Assembly: GCF_000582785.1 (NCBI RefSeq) | Contig: NZ_HG931174.1 | Span: forward strand, 84,273 to 148,272 | DNA from: Candidatus Blastococcus massiliensis AP3 | GTDB taxonomy: Bacteria; Actinomycetota; Actinomycetes; Mycobacteriales; Geodermatophilaceae | Length of the DNA: 64,000 bases | Direction of reading: 5' to 3' | Shown here: piece after piece, positions 37,476 through 49,097 of the stretch | How the letters are laid out: each line of letters begins with the position of its first letter | Position numbering within the stretch: the first letter of the stretch is position 1 | Notes under the pieces: generated by a model | Databases searched by the model: none | What the model was told of the DNA's origin: nothing | The model's input: only the letters and a program-made list of their open reading frames with translations | Position numbers and translations under genes: made by a program

Positions 37476-38416
37476 CGGTCGACCACGTTGACCAGCGGCT
37501 CGCCGGCGAGGATCCGGCGGAGCTGGTCGCCGACCGCCGCCGCCGCGCGCTCGTTGGTGCCCGGGACGTCTCCTCCGACGTGCGGGGTGAGCAGCAGGTT
37601 CGGCGCCTCCCAGAGCGGGTGCCCGGCGGGCAGCGGCTCGGGGTCGGTCACGTCGAGGGCGGCGCGCAGCCGGCCGGAGGTCAGCTCGGCCAGCAGCGCG
37701 TCGGTGTCGACGACGACCCCGCGGGCGGCGTTGACGAGCAGGGCGCCGTCGCGCATGGCGGCGAGGAAGGCCGCGTCGACCAGCCCGATCGTCTCGTCGG
37801 TGACCGGCACGATCACGATCACGACGTCGGCGTGCGGGAGCAGCTCGGGTAGGTCGCTGGTCGGCCGGACGTCGTCCCGGGCGGTGCGGGCGACGAAGGT
37901 CAGGTCGACGTCGAAGCCCTCGAGCATGCGGCCGATGCGGTGACCGATGTCCCCCGCCCCGACGACCAGGACGCGGGCGCCGACGACCGACGAGTGGGTG
38001 CTCGGTGTCCAGCGCCCGGCCAGCTGCTCCCGCACGAAGAACGGCAGCCCGCGCTGGGCGGCGAGGGTGGCCGCGACCGCCCACTCGGCCGTCGACGGCG
38101 TGTGGGCGCCGCGGGCGTTGCACAGCGCGACGCCGTCGGGCAGCCGCCCGGCGAATCGCTCGGCGCCGGCACTGAGCAACTGCACGACGCGCAGGTCCGG
38201 CAGCGCCGCGAAGACCTCCGGGCCGGGGAAGGGTTCGCCGACGGAGCGCGGGACCCACACCCGGGCGCGGGCGGCGTCACCGGTCGGCGGGCCGTCCGCC
38301 ACCCTCCACCGGTGGGCGCGGATGCGCGGCGAGACCGCCTCGACGGCAGCCGCGAGCGCGCGGGAGGGGACCAGGACGTCGAGCACCTCGTCGGGGCCGA
38401 CCAGAGCTTCGGTCAT
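37469..38416 (-). CDS. D-isomer specific 2-hydroxyacid dehydrogenase
   Basis: A 315-residue NAD(P)-dependent dehydrogenase of the phosphoglycerate/hydroxypyruvate reductase type. The Rossmann loop is VVGAGDIGHRIGRML (GxGxxG variant GAGDIG), the catalytic Arg in VNAARGVVVDTDAL, Glu in DVTDPEPLPAGHPL and His in TPHVGGDVP. The preceding SAGAERFAGRLPDGVALCNARGAHTPSTAEW block is standard. The substrate cannot be told (glyoxylate, hydroxypyruvate or other). ATG 38416 diverges from the PQQ-type lipoprotein 61 bp away. Confidence 0.88.
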   Translation of the reverse strand: MTEALVGPDEVLDVLVPSRALAAAVEAVSPRIRAHRWRVADGPPTGDAARARVWVPRSVGEPFPGPEVFAALPDLRVVQLLSAGAERFAGRLPDGVALCNARGAHTPSTAEWAVAATLAAQRGLPFFVREQLAGRWTPSTHSSVVGARVLVVGAGDIGHRIGRMLEGFDVDLTFVARTARDDVRPTSDLPELLPHADVVIVIVPVTDETIGLVDAAFLAAMRDGALLVNAARGVVVDTDALLAELTSGRLRAALDVTDPEPLPAGHPLWEAPNLLLTPHVGGDVPGTNERAAAAVGDQLRRILAGEPLVNVVDRY

Positions 38417-38477
38417 GAGGCCTGACAGTAGGTGCAACCACCCGTCCGGCCCAGGCTGCGCACGTACTGTGGGAGGC

Positions 38478-39599
38478 ATGCGGCGGGCGAGGGCAGGGGC
38501 GCTGCTCCTGGGCGCCGTCCTGCTCGCCGGGTGTGGCAGCGACGGCTACGAGCCCTCCGGCCCCTTCCGGCCGCTGCCCGAGGGCGCGCCGCCCGAGGTG
38601 GGCCCTCCCCCGACGTCCGCGCCGAACCCGAACCGTCCGGCGGACCCGGGGGCCGGGGAGCAGGTGGGCGACCCCAACGTGGTCGCCTCCGGCCTCGCCG
38701 TCCCCACCGGGCTGGCCCTGCTGCCCGACGGCAGCGCGGTCGTCGGCGAGCGGGACACCGGTCGCATCCTCCAGGTCTTCCCCGACCGCTCCCCCGCGCG
38801 CGAGCTGATGACCGTGCCGGGCGTGGACCCGGCCGGCGACGGTGGCCTGCTGGGACTGGCGGCGTCGCCGACCTATCTCGAGGACGGGCTGCTCTACGCC
38901 TACCTGTCCACGGCCTTCGACAACCGCGTCGTGCGGTTCCCGGTCGGCGGGACCCCGAACGCCGTGCTGACCGGCATCCCCCGCGGGGAGTTCCACAACG
39001 GCGGCGGGCTCACGTTCGGCGCGGACGGCAGCCTCTACGTGGGCACCGGCGACACGGGCGACGCCGCGCTGGCCGCTGATCCCCTCTCGCTCGCCGGGAA
39101 GGTGCTGAGGATCGACGTCTTCGGTTTCCCGCTGGGCGCCGGACCGGTCTTCACGAGCGGCCACCGCGACGTCACGGCCGTGTGCGTCGGCGAGGGGGAC
39201 CGCGTGTTCGCCGTCGACGCCGCGCGCCAGGGCCCCGACGAGCTGAACCTGCTCGTCGAGGGCCGAGACTACGCCGGTGGGAACGGCCCGGTGGTCGAGA
39301 TCGCGCCCGACGCGGACGGGCTGGGCGGCTGCGCCGCGGTGGGTGGTGCGGTGTTCCTCGGCGCGCTGGACGGGGAGCGGGTGCACGCCGTCCCCGTCAA
39401 CGCGGCCGGCGCGGTCGAGGGCGAGCTCGAGGAGTTCCTCGAGGGGGACTACGGCCGGCTGCGCACCGTCGTCGCCGACGGCCAGGGCGCGCTGTGGATC
39501 ACCACGTCGAACCGGGACGGCATCGGCGACCCGGCCGAGGACGACGACAAGGTGCTGCGCATCCAGCCACCGTCGTCGGCCGGCGGCTCCCCGCTCTAG
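38478..39599 (+). CDS. PQQ-dependent sugar dehydrogenase-like lipoprotein
   Basis: A 373-residue exported protein. The first 22 residues, MRRARAGALLLGAVLLAGCG, are a lipoprotein signal with lipobox LLAGC (Cys19). After a Pro-rich linker comes a six-bladed beta-propeller of the soluble glucose dehydrogenase family (GSDH/YliI-like): GLAVPTGLALLPDGSAVVGERDTGRILQ, DGGLLGLAASP, GEFHNGGGLTFGADGSLYVGTGD. The usual PQQ-binding set (GDQGRN and HRNxQG) is altered: HRDVTAVCVGEGD replaces HRNPQG, so PQQ binding and activity are unclear. ATG 38478 follows GGGAGG; a TACTGT -10 candidate lies directly upstream. Confidence 0.85.
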   Translation: MRRARAGALLLGAVLLAGCGSDGYEPSGPFRPLPEGAPPEVGPPPTSAPNPNRPADPGAGEQVGDPNVVASGLAVPTGLALLPDGSAVVGERDTGRILQVFPDRSPARELMTVPGVDPAGDGGLLGLAASPTYLEDGLLYAYLSTAFDNRVVRFPVGGTPNAVLTGIPRGEFHNGGGLTFGADGSLYVGTGDTGDAALAADPLSLAGKVLRIDVFGFPLGAGPVFTSGHRDVTAVCVGEGDRVFAVDAARQGPDELNLLVEGRDYAGGNGPVVEIAPDADGLGGCAAVGGAVFLGALDGERVHAVPVNAAGAVEGELEEFLEGDYGRLRTVVADGQGALWITTSNRDGIGDPAEDDDKVLRIQPPSSAGGSPL

Positions 39600-39921
39600 A
39601 GCTCAAGATCATCACGCACTGGTGGTAGCCGAACACGGCAAGGCAACCGCCCTCACTGTGCGCTGATCTTCGATGGGTCCGCACGGGAGACGCGGACAGG
39701 GCGCCGACCCGAGTAAGCGCAGCTGCACGTCGGGCAGCTCACTCATCGAGCTGGAGCGCGGTCAGCCCGGCGACGTCGACGGCGACGCCCTCCCCGGCGT
39801 CGGCTGCACGAGCTGGAGATCTTCGGACTTCGTGAGCTCGCACGGCCGAGAGCGCTGTCGACGGAAGGCAAGCCGACCGAGCGGTGCATCTGCGGACACA
39901 CGGGCAGTGTGCCGCCGCGAC
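39600..39921. other. Non-coding gap with no identifiable gene
   Basis: These 322 bp lie between the convergent PQQ-like gene and gatB. GC content looks slightly lower than in the flanking genes, with stretches like ATCATCACGCACTGG. Open frames are short and match no domain I know; one frame from 39673 continues only as the antisense shadow of gatB. I see no clear terminator hairpin. It may be the remnant of a decayed gene. Confidence 0.5.
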
Positions 39922-41433
39922 CTAGGAGGAGACCAGCCGCTCCTCGAGCATCCGCTTGACGGTCGCGGCGTCGGCCTTGCCGCGGGTGGTCTTCATGACC
40001 GCACCCACGAGCGCGCCGATGGCCTGCACCTTGCCGCCGCGCACCTTCTCGGCGACGTCGGGGTTGCCCTCGATCGCGGCGTCGACGGCGCTGACCAGCT
40101 CGTCGGACTCCCCCATGACGGCCAGCCCGCGGGCCTCGACCACGGCCGCCGGGTCGCCCTCGCCGGCGAGCACGCCGTCGAGCGCCTGGCGGGCCAGCTG
40201 GTCGTTGATCGTTCCGGCGGAGATCAGCCCGATCAGCTCGGCCACCTGCGCCGGGGTGACGGCCAGCTCACCCAGCTCCGTGCCGGTGTCGTTGGCGCGG
40301 CGGGCGAGGTCCCCCAGCCACCACTTGCGGGCGTCGGCGGGCGAGGCGCCGGCGGCGACGGTGTCGCTGACCAGCTCGACGGCTCCGGCGTTGACCAGCC
40401 AGGCCATCTCGGTCGGCGAGATCCCCCACTCGTCGGAGAGCCGGCTGCGGCGGGCCGCCGGGAGCTCGGGCAGTGCGGCGGCGAGCGTGGCCACCCACTC
40501 CTCGTCGGGCGCGACCGGCACCAGGTCGGGCTCGGGGAAGTACCGGTAGTCGGTCGCCTCCTCCTTGCTGCGACCCGGCGAGGTGCTGCCGGTGTCCTCG
40601 TGGAAGTGCCGGGTCTCCTGCGTGATCGTCCCGCCCTCGTCGAGGACGGCGGCCTGGCGGCGCATCTCGAAGCGCACGGCGCGCTCGACCGAGCGCAGCG
40701 AGTTCACGTTCTTCGTCTCGGTGCGGGTGCCCCACTCGAGGCTGCCGATGGGCGCCAGCGAGGTGTTGACGTCGCAGCGCAGGTTGCCCTGCTCCATCCG
40801 GACCTCGGAGACGCCGAGGGTCACCAGGATCTCGCGGAGCTCGGTGACGTACGCCTTCGCGACCTCCGGCGCCTTCGCGCCGACGCCCGGGATGGGCCGG
40901 GTGACGATCTCGACCAGCGGGATGCCGGCCCGGTTGTAGTCGATCAGCGAGTGGTCGGCGCCGTGGATGCGACCGGTCGAGCCACCCACGTGCAGGTTCT
41001 TGCCGGTGTCCTCCTCCAGGTGCACCCGCTCGATCTCCACGCGGTAGGTTTCGCCGTCCACCTCGACGTCCAGGTGTCCGGCCGTGCACATCGGCTCGTC
41101 GTACTGCGTCGTCTGGAAGCCCTTGGGGATGTCCGGGTAGAAGTAGTTCTTCCGGGAGAACCGGGCCCAGGTGGCGATGCGGCAGCCGAGCGCGAGCCCG
41201 ATGCGGATCGTGGACTCGATCGCGGCGGCGTTGGCCACCGGCAGCGAGCCGGGCAGCCCGAGGCAGACCGGGCAGGTCTGGGTGTTGGGCTCGGCCCCGA
41301 ACGTGGTCGAGCATCCGCAGAACATCTTGGACGCGGTGCCCAGCTCGACGTGGGTCTCCAGGCCGATCACCGGCTCGTAGCGGGTGAGGACCTCGTCGAA
41401 GTCGACGAGCCGGTCGGCGGTGGCGGTGCTCAC
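39922..41433 (-). CDS. gatB: Aspartyl/glutamyl-tRNA(Asn/Gln) amidotransferase subunit B
   Basis: GatB binds Glu-tRNA-Gln (or Asp-tRNA-Asn), activates it with ATP and, with GatA and GatC, converts it to the amide. The 503 residues hold the cradle domain [39 protein letters not shown] (zinc-type Cys), [18 protein letters not shown], and the C-terminal YqeY-like tail [24 protein letters not shown] 41433 follows AAGGAGG at ten bases and overlaps the small membrane gene's stop as GTGA. Confidence 0.97.
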   Translation of the reverse strand: MSTATADRLVDFDEVLTRYEPVIGLETHVELGTASKMFCGCSTTFGAEPNTQTCPVCLGLPGSLPVANAAAIESTIRIGLALGCRIATWARFSRKNYFYPDIPKGFQTTQYDEPMCTAGHLDVEVDGETYRVEIERVHLEEDTGKNLHVGGSTGRIHGADHSLIDYNRAGIPLVEIVTRPIPGVGAKAPEVAKAYVTELREILVTLGVSEVRMEQGNLRCDVNTSLAPIGSLEWGTRTETKNVNSLRSVERAVRFEMRRQAAVLDEGGTITQETRHFHEDTGSTSPGRSKEEATDYRYFPEPDLVPVAPDEEWVATLAAALPELPAARRSRLSDEWGISPTEMAWLVNAGAVELVSDTVAAGASPADARKWWLGDLARRANDTGTELGELAVTPAQVAELIGLISAGTINDQLARQALDGVLAGEGDPAAVVEARGLAVMGESDELVSAVDAAIEGNPDVAEKVRGGKVQAIGALVGAVMKTTRGKADAATVKRMLEERLVSS

Positions 41434-41633
41434 GGGGTGGGGCCCTCCTTCGGGGTGTCGGGCCGGGTGGCTGCGCGCTCGGCGCGGCCGGTGACCACGG
41501 CGCCGACGGCGGTCAGCACGCCCAGGACGAGGAAGACGGCGAAGACGGCGCGGTCGGTGACGATCCAGCCGACGATGCCGGCGACGATGACGAACGCGGT
41601 GAGACCCCACGCGGCCTTCAGCGGGCCGCTCAT
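41430..41633 (-). CDS. Small two-helix membrane protein within the gat operon
   Basis: A 67-residue protein, [50 protein letters not shown], then a charged tail: two hydrophobic helices at about 9-26 and 28-46 with a short loop. Its ATG overlaps the gatA stop (ATGA) and its stop overlaps the gatB start (GTGA), so it is coupled on both sides. It is not part of the amidotransferase. In M. tuberculosis pfkA is at this place instead. No function is known; codon usage matches its neighbours, which supports a real gene. Confidence 0.72.
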   Translation of the reverse strand: MSGPLKAAWGLTAFVIVAGIVGWIVTDRAVFAVFLVLGVLTAVGAVVTGRAERAATRPDTPKEGPTP

Positions 41634-43168
41634 GCGGCACCGCCCGCCGGCCGTGCGGGCATCTGATCGAGGAACCGGGAGCCGCGGGCGGCGTCCTGTG
41701 CGGCCTCGAGCGCGGCGGCGACGCGGTAGCAGCGGTCGTCGGCCAGCGCCGGCGCCATGATCTGGAAGCCGACGGGCAGGCCCTCGGAGAGACCGCAGGG
41801 AACCGAGATCGCCGGGACGCCCGCGAGGCTGGCCGGCAGCGTGCACAGGTCGGCGGCGTACATCGCGATCGGGTCGTCCACGCGAGCGCCGATCGGCCAG
41901 GCCACGGTCGGGCTGGTCGGGCTGACCAGCACGTCCACGTCGTCCCACGCGCTGGTGAAGTCGCGGGTGATCAGCGTGCGCACCTTCTGCGCCTGCCCGT
42001 AGTAGGCCTCGTAGTAGCCGCTGGAGAGGGCGTAGGTGCCGAGGATGATCCGGCGCTTCACCTCGGGGCCGAAGCCCTGCTCGCGGGTGAGCGCCATGAC
42101 CTCGTCGAGGTCGCGCTCCCCGTCGTCGCCGACCCGCAGGCCGTACCGGACGCCGTCGAAGCGGGCCAGGTTGGACGACGCCTCGCTGGGGGCGATCAGG
42201 TAGTAGGCGGGCAGCGCCAGGTCGAACGCCGGGCAGGAGACCTGGCGGACCTCGGCGCCCAGGCTCTCCAGCAGCGCGATCGCCTCGGCGGTGCGGGCGA
42301 GCACTCCCTCGTCGTAGCCGTCGGTGTGGCCCTCGCCGCCGAGCTCGGTGACGACGCCGACCCGCAGGCCGGCGAGGTCGCCCTCGGCGCCGCGGCGGGC
42401 GGCCTCGGCGAGCACCGGCACCCCGGCGGCGATGCTGGTGGAGTCCAGCGGGTCGTGGCCGGCGATCGCCTCGTGCAGCAGGGCCGCGTCGAGGACCGTG
42501 CGAGTCATGGGGCCGGCCTGGTCCAGGCTGCTCGAGAACGCGATGAGGCCATAGCGCGACACCGAGCCGTAGGTGGGCTTGTGGCCGACCAGGCCGGTGA
42601 CGGCGGCCGGCTGGCGGATGGAGCCACCGGTGTCGGTGCCGATCGCCCACGGCGCCAGCCCGCCCGCGACCGCCGCCGACGAACCGCCGGAGGAGCCGCC
42701 GGGGATCCGGTCGGCGTCCCACGGGTTGCGGGTGACCTGGTAGGCGGAGTTCTCGGTGGAGGAGCCCATCGCGAACTCGTCCATGTTCGTCTTGCCGAGC
42801 AGCACCGTGCCGGCGGCCTTCAGCCGGGCGGCGAGCGTCGCGTCGTACGGCGGCCGCCAGCCCTCCAGGATCTTCGAACCGCTCGTGGTCGGAACGCCCC
42901 CGGTGACGACGACGTCCTTCAGTGCCAGCGGGACCCCGGCCAGCGAACCGACCTCGTCCCCGGCCGCGCGGGCGGCGTCCACCTGCCCGGCGGCGTGCAG
43001 CGCGGCCTCGGGGTCGACGTGCAGGTAGGCCCCCAGCTCGCCGTCCTCGGCCGCGATGCGGTCGAGGTAGGCGCGGGTCACCTCCACGGCGGTGACGTCA
43101 CCGCCGGCCAGCAGGCGGCCGAGCTCGGCGGCGTCCGTGGCGGTCAGCTCGGTGGTCAGGCCGGTCAC
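41630..43168 (-). CDS. gatA: Aspartyl/glutamyl-tRNA(Asn/Gln) amidotransferase subunit A
   Basis: Amidase-signature subunit that releases ammonia from glutamine. The 512-residue protein has the Ser-cisSer-Lys triad: Lys in [10 protein letters not shown], and the [15 protein letters not shown] and [12 protein letters not shown] loops. [22 protein letters not shown] and [14 protein letters not shown] are also conserved. GTG 43168 follows GGAGGAGCA and overlaps the gatC stop by 4 bases. Together with gatC and gatB it supplies Gln-tRNA for the tRNA-Gln gene in this window. Confidence 0.97.
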   Translation of the reverse strand: MTGLTTELTATDAAELGRLLAGGDVTAVEVTRAYLDRIAAEDGELGAYLHVDPEAALHAAGQVDAARAAGDEVGSLAGVPLALKDVVVTGGVPTTSGSKILEGWRPPYDATLAARLKAAGTVLLGKTNMDEFAMGSSTENSAYQVTRNPWDADRIPGGSSGGSSAAVAGGLAPWAIGTDTGGSIRQPAAVTGLVGHKPTYGSVSRYGLIAFSSSLDQAGPMTRTVLDAALLHEAIAGHDPLDSTSIAAGVPVLAEAARRGAEGDLAGLRVGVVTELGGEGHTDGYDEGVLARTAEAIALLESLGAEVRQVSCPAFDLALPAYYLIAPSEASSNLARFDGVRYGLRVGDDGERDLDEVMALTREQGFGPEVKRRIILGTYALSSGYYEAYYGQAQKVRTLITRDFTSAWDDVDVLVSPTSPTVAWPIGARVDDPIAMYAADLCTLPASLAGVPAISVPCGLSEGLPVGFQIMAPALADDRCYRVAAALEAAQDAARGSRFLDQMPARPAGGAA

Positions 43169-43482
43169 TGCTCCTCCCCCAGGATGCGGGGCACGCGGAT
43201 CCGGCCGTCCTCGGCCGCCGGAGCTCCGGCCAGGGCGACGTCGCGCGGCAGGCTGGGCCGGGCGACGTCCTCGCGGAAGACGTTCGTCATCGGGACGGCG
43301 TGCGTCGTGGGAGCGACGTCGTCGACCTCGGCCTTGCCGACCTGCGCCACGGCGTCCAGCACGGCCGCCAGCTGTCCGGCGAAGAGGTCGAGCTCCTCGT
43401 CGGTCACGGCCAGCCGGGACAGGTGCGCCAGGTGGGCCACCTCGTCACGGGTGAGTCGGTCCTTGCGGGACGGCGTGCTCAT
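43165..43482 (-). CDS. gatC: Aspartyl/glutamyl-tRNA(Asn/Gln) amidotransferase subunit C
   Basis: Small subunit (105 residues) that holds GatA and GatB together. [38 protein letters not shown] is the typical helical repeat and the C-terminus VPRILGEEQ is usual. It is the first gene of gatC-gatA-small membrane gene-gatB, all with 4-base overlaps. The ATG at 43482 lies 174 bp from the divergent ACT-domain gene, so both promoters must be in that gap. Confidence 0.96.
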   Translation of the reverse strand: MSTPSRKDRLTRDEVAHLAHLSRLAVTDEELDLFAGQLAAVLDAVAQVGKAEVDDVAPTTHAVPMTNVFREDVARPSLPRDVALAGAPAAEDGRIRVPRILGEEQ

Positions 43483-43656
43483 GCGGGACGGAACTCCACT
43501 TCACGGGGGCGGTGGCCGGCGCCGGTGACCCCTGCTGGGACCGGGACCTGACCGTGCCACTGTACGTGGGACCGCTGTGCCGATCTCCACCGTGAGAGGC
43601 TGCGCAGGACTGCGATCAACGGAGATCGACCGCCCGAGGATGCCCCCGGAGGAAGC

Positions 43657-44325
43657 GTGTCCCATCTCCTGCGCCTGGTCGTGCCCGACCGTCCCGGCAT
43701 CCTGGGTGCGGTCGCCACCGCACTGGGCGCCGCCGGCATCGACATCGTCTCCCTGGACGTCCTCGAGCGGGGCGGCGGTGTGGCCGTCGACGACCTCGTC
43801 GTCGAGCTCCCGCCCGACCGGCTGCCCGACAGCCTGATCACCGTGGCGCAGAGCGTGCCGGACGTGCAGGTGGAATCGCTGCGGCCCTTCGTCGGCGCGC
43901 TGGACACCCACCGCGAACTGGACCTGCTGGACGCGCTGGCCCGCACCGACGACGGCGCGGCCGCCAAGCTCCTGGCCGCCGAACTGCCGCGCGTCTTCCA
44001 CAGCGGCTGGGCGGTGATCCTCGACTGCGGTCCGGACGGCTCGAGGGAGGTCCGCGCCGCCTCCGAGGCAGCGCCGGCGTTCGACGGGCTCGAGCTGCCG
44101 TGGATGCCGCTGAGCGGTCCGCGTCTGCTGCCGAGCGACGACGAGTGGCTGCCCGAGCGCTGGCGCGAGATGGCGATCGAGATGATGGCCGCGCCCTACG
44201 GCGGGGACGGCTGCGCGATCGTCCTCGGCCGCTCGGGCGGTCCCGCGTTCCGCCGCTCGGAGTTGCTGCGCCTGGCCCACCTCACCGGCATCGCCTCGAC
44301 CGTGGTCCAGCTGCCTCCGGCCTGA
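43657..44325 (+). CDS. ACT-domain amino acid-binding protein (Rv3013-like)
   Basis: A 222-residue protein whose N-terminal ~75 residues form an ACT domain (HLLRLVVPDRPGILGAVATALGAAGIDIVSLDVLERGGGVAVDDLVVEL). The remainder is a GAF-like region (GWAVILDCGPDGS to GGDGCAIVLGRSGGPAFRRSELLRLAHLTGI). It is probably an amino-acid sensor, cytoplasmic, with unknown partner. It is located where Rv3013 is in M. tuberculosis, between gatC and ligA. GTG 43657 is preceded by GGAGGAAGC. It is divergent from gatCAB, so a link with Gln/Asn supply is possible but not shown. Confidence 0.85.
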   Translation: MSHLLRLVVPDRPGILGAVATALGAAGIDIVSLDVLERGGGVAVDDLVVELPPDRLPDSLITVAQSVPDVQVESLRPFVGALDTHRELDLLDALARTDDGAAAKLLAAELPRVFHSGWAVILDCGPDGSREVRAASEAAPAFDGLELPWMPLSGPRLLPSDDEWLPERWREMAIEMMAAPYGGDGCAIVLGRSGGPAFRRSELLRLAHLTGIASTVVQLPPA

Positions 44326-44399
44326 TCCGGCGCAGCCGGAGATGGGCCTCGGCGTTCCTCCCGCGCGCCCGAGGTCCGGGCGTCCAAAACTGTCAGTGG

Positions 44400-44415
44400 T
44401 CGAACATACGATCGA
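44400..44415 (+). promoter_or_regulatory. LexA-type SOS box before the DUF222-HNH gene
   Basis: TCGAACATACGATCGA fits the actinobacterial LexA consensus TCGAAC-N4-GTTCGA at 11 of 12 specified bases. It ends 4 bp before the ATG of the HNH gene, so bound LexA would block the promoter and start. Several mycobacterial members of the 13E12/DUF222 family are known LexA targets. Confidence 0.65.
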
Positions 44416-44419
44416 ACAC

Positions 44420-46411
44420 ATGGAAGCCCAGTCGACCGCCGTGGCGGATGCGCCCGTGGCCGGGTGGGCATCGGGTCCGCTGCGCGTGGTGCAGGCCGCG
44501 GACCGGGAGATCGCCCGGCTGACCGCGGTCCGGGCGCGGGCGATCGCGGAGTTCGCCGCCTCCCGGCCCGCCTCGGTCGACCGGCAGCCCGGTGAGCCGG
44601 GTGCGATGAGCGCCGAGCGCCGCGCCGCCCGGCCGGCGGTGCTGGCCGGGGTGAGCGAGTGGGCGGTGCCGGAGCTGTCGATCGCGCTGTCGATCAGCAA
44701 GCCGGCCGCCGCGCGGGAGCTGGAGCGGGCGATGACGCTGGTGCACAAGCTGCCGGCCACGCTGGACGCGCTGGAGTCCGGGCTGCTGCACACCGGGCAC
44801 CTGTTCACCCTGCTGGAACGGGTCGCGGTCGTCGCCGACGACGCCAAGCGGGCCGAACTCGAGCGTGACGTGCTCGCGTGGGTCGCCGCCCGGGCGGGCA
44901 CGCGGCACCTCACCACCCCCGCGCAGCTGGCCGACAAGGCCCGCCGGATGGGGCTGGGCCGGGACCCGAAGCAGGAAGCGGCCGACCTGCTGGCCGCCCT
45001 GCGCGCCCGCGGCGTCTGGGTGCGCCCGGACCGGCGGCCGGGGATGGCGATGCTCGAAGCGCTGCTCACCGCACCGGAGGCGCAGGCGCTGGTGGATGCG
45101 CTGGGCCGCTACGCCGACGCCCTCGACGACCCGGCCGACACACGCACCCGCGGGCAGAAGATGGTCGACGTCCTGCTCGACCTGGTGCTGCGGCCCGGCG
45201 AATCCCGACTGCCGCCGGTGCAGGCCCAGCTGACCCTGGTCGCCGGAGTCCGCACCCTGCTCGGCGGCGCAGCACCGGGTGATGTGGGTGGCGAGCCGGT
45301 GCCGGCGGAGATGGTCCGCGCCCTCGCCCGAGCCCTCGGCCTCCTCAGCGACGCGCCAGCCACACCGCAGCCCGCCCCCGCGCCCGCGGCGGCCGGGTTC
45401 TGGGACCCGACCGGCCAGCCCGACGAGAGCTGGCCGGAGCACGCCCGGGCCGACTTCGACCGGTGGGAAGCAGAGATCGACGCCCGCGCCCTGGCCGGCG
45501 TGTGGGGCGGCGAGGACGACCCACCACCAGAGGTGCAGCAGCGCTGGTGGGAGGAGGAAGCCCGCCGCAACGCCCACCAACACCCTGACCCCGGCGAACC
45601 CCAGCGCGACCCCCACGACGACGGCGACGTCGCACGGGCCGAAGCCTGCGACGACGAGCCGGAGCCAGCGACGGCCCATGCCCCGGCGCCGACCGAGGGC
45701 GTGCAGGCAGCCGCACGCGCCGCCGCAGAACAGGCCGGCCTCGCCCTGCTCCACCTCGACCAGGCACTGCGCCGCGCCTCGGCCGCCGCCGGCCGCGCCT
45801 GGCTGGATGACCGAGCCGACGACCGAGCCGCGACCGCCGCCCGCGGGCACCTCATCGACGCCGCGAACAGCGACCTGGAGGCACTCAAGTCCGCGTCCGC
45901 GGAGCGGCGTGCAGAGCTGGCCGCACTCCTGGACCGCAGCGCCGGCGGCACCCTGGTCGACCGGCCCCGCATCGCCGTCGTCGACGAACTCACCGGCGCA
46001 CTACTGGCCCTCACCGACGCCCGCGAACTACGCCGCAGATCCCACTGCGGCCAACCCACCTGCACCCGCCGCCCCGAACGCTGCGACCACGACCTCACCG
46101 GCCGCCCCGGCCTCGGCCCACCACCACCCACCGACGGCTACCGGCCCGCCACAGCCCTCGACCGCTACCTCCGCGCCCGCGACGCCCGCTGCCGCTTCCC
46201 CGGCTGCCGACACCCCGTCGCCGAACTCGACCACAACACCCCCGCCCCCCACGGACCCACCAGCGCCTGCAACCTCTGCGGCTTCTGCACCAACCACCAC
46301 CGCTGCAAGCACCAAGCCGCCGACTGGACCCACCACCTCGCCGCCGACGGCACCCTCACCGTCACCACCCCGAGCGGCCTCGCCGCCGCCACCACACCCC
46401 CGCCCTACTGA
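44420..46411 (+). CDS. DUF222 domain-containing HNH endonuclease (13E12 family)
   Basis: A 663-residue protein. DUF222 occupies about residues 20-260 (LSIALSISKPAAARELERAMTLVHKLPATLDALESGLLHTGHLFTLLERV). Next comes an Asp/Glu/Pro-rich middle region, then a C-terminal HNH domain: CRFPGCRHPVAELDHNTP, NLCGFCTNHHRCKH, with the zinc Cys pairs and the HNH His/Asn/His. The family is multicopy in actinobacteria and may be mobile; mycobacterial relatives are 13E12 repeats. ATG 44420 has no ribosome-binding site and follows the SOS box by four bases, so translation is probably leaderless. The final ~500 bp are very C-rich (CAC/ACC codons), unlike neighbours, suggesting a separate history. Confidence 0.9.
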   Translation: MEAQSTAVADAPVAGWASGPLRVVQAADREIARLTAVRARAIAEFAASRPASVDRQPGEPGAMSAERRAARPAVLAGVSEWAVPELSIALSISKPAAARELERAMTLVHKLPATLDALESGLLHTGHLFTLLERVAVVADDAKRAELERDVLAWVAARAGTRHLTTPAQLADKARRMGLGRDPKQEAADLLAALRARGVWVRPDRRPGMAMLEALLTAPEAQALVDALGRYADALDDPADTRTRGQKMVDVLLDLVLRPGESRLPPVQAQLTLVAGVRTLLGGAAPGDVGGEPVPAEMVRALARALGLLSDAPATPQPAPAPAAAGFWDPTGQPDESWPEHARADFDRWEAEIDARALAGVWGGEDDPPPEVQQRWWEEEARRNAHQHPDPGEPQRDPHDDGDVARAEACDDEPEPATAHAPAPTEGVQAAARAAAEQAGLALLHLDQALRRASAAAGRAWLDDRADDRAATAARGHLIDAANSDLEALKSASAERRAELAALLDRSAGGTLVDRPRIAVVDELTGALLALTDARELRRRSHCGQPTCTRRPERCDHDLTGRPGLGPPPPTDGYRPATALDRYLRARDARCRFPGCRHPVAELDHNTPAPHGPTSACNLCGFCTNHHRCKHQAADWTHHLAADGTLTVTTPSGLAAATTPPPY

Positions 46412-46468
46412 GCAGGGGACCCGGCGCTCGCGTCCGAATGTCGGTGGCCATCACTAGCCTGCGCGGCC

Positions 46469-46888
46469 ATGGGCACCGGACCGTTCTGGGACGTCGTCGA
46501 AGGCCGCACCGAGGCACCACCCGTCGCGCACCTGCTGGGTTTCCGCTTCGTGCGCGCGGACCCGGAGGAGGGCACGATCGAGGTCGGATTCACGGCCACC
46601 GAGCAGTTCCTCAACCCGGCAGGGCACATCCAGGGCGGGATGCTCGCCGCGATGCTCGACGACACCATGGGCCCGGCGCTGGTCGCGACGCTCGGCCCCG
46701 GCGAATGGGCCCCGACGACCGACCTTCACATCCAGTTCCACCGGCCGGCCCTCCCCGGTCCGCTCACCGGACACGGGCGGGTGGTCCGCCGTGGCGGAGC
46801 GATCGCCTTCCTCGGCGGAGAACTCGTGGACGCCGACGGGCGCACCGTCGCGACCGGAATCGCGACGGCCGCGCTCCGCCGCGCCTGA
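46469..46888 (+). CDS. PaaI-type thioesterase (hotdog fold)
   Basis: A 139-residue single hotdog domain: EVGFTATEQFLNPAGHIQGGMLAAMLDDTMGPAL includes the HGG-like HIQGG active-site loop with Asp following, and TTDLHIQFHRPALPGPLTGHGRVVRRGG is the central strand pair. It should hydrolyse an acyl-CoA (aromatic or short chain) in the cytoplasm. It follows the HNH gene by 57 bp on the same strand and faces ligA. No pathway partner is adjacent, so the substrate is unknown. Confidence 0.88.
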   Translation: MGTGPFWDVVEGRTEAPPVAHLLGFRFVRADPEEGTIEVGFTATEQFLNPAGHIQGGMLAAMLDDTMGPALVATLGPGEWAPTTDLHIQFHRPALPGPLTGHGRVVRRGGAIAFLGGELVDADGRTVATGIATAALRRA

Positions 46889-46901
46889 CCACCGCGCCGG
46901 G

Positions 46902-49097
<2,196 letters not shown>

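Noticed and set aside
39673-41760. Open frame starting in the gap before gatB
   Set aside because: Beyond 39.9 kb it is purely antisense to gatB. The first 80 codons alone match nothing.
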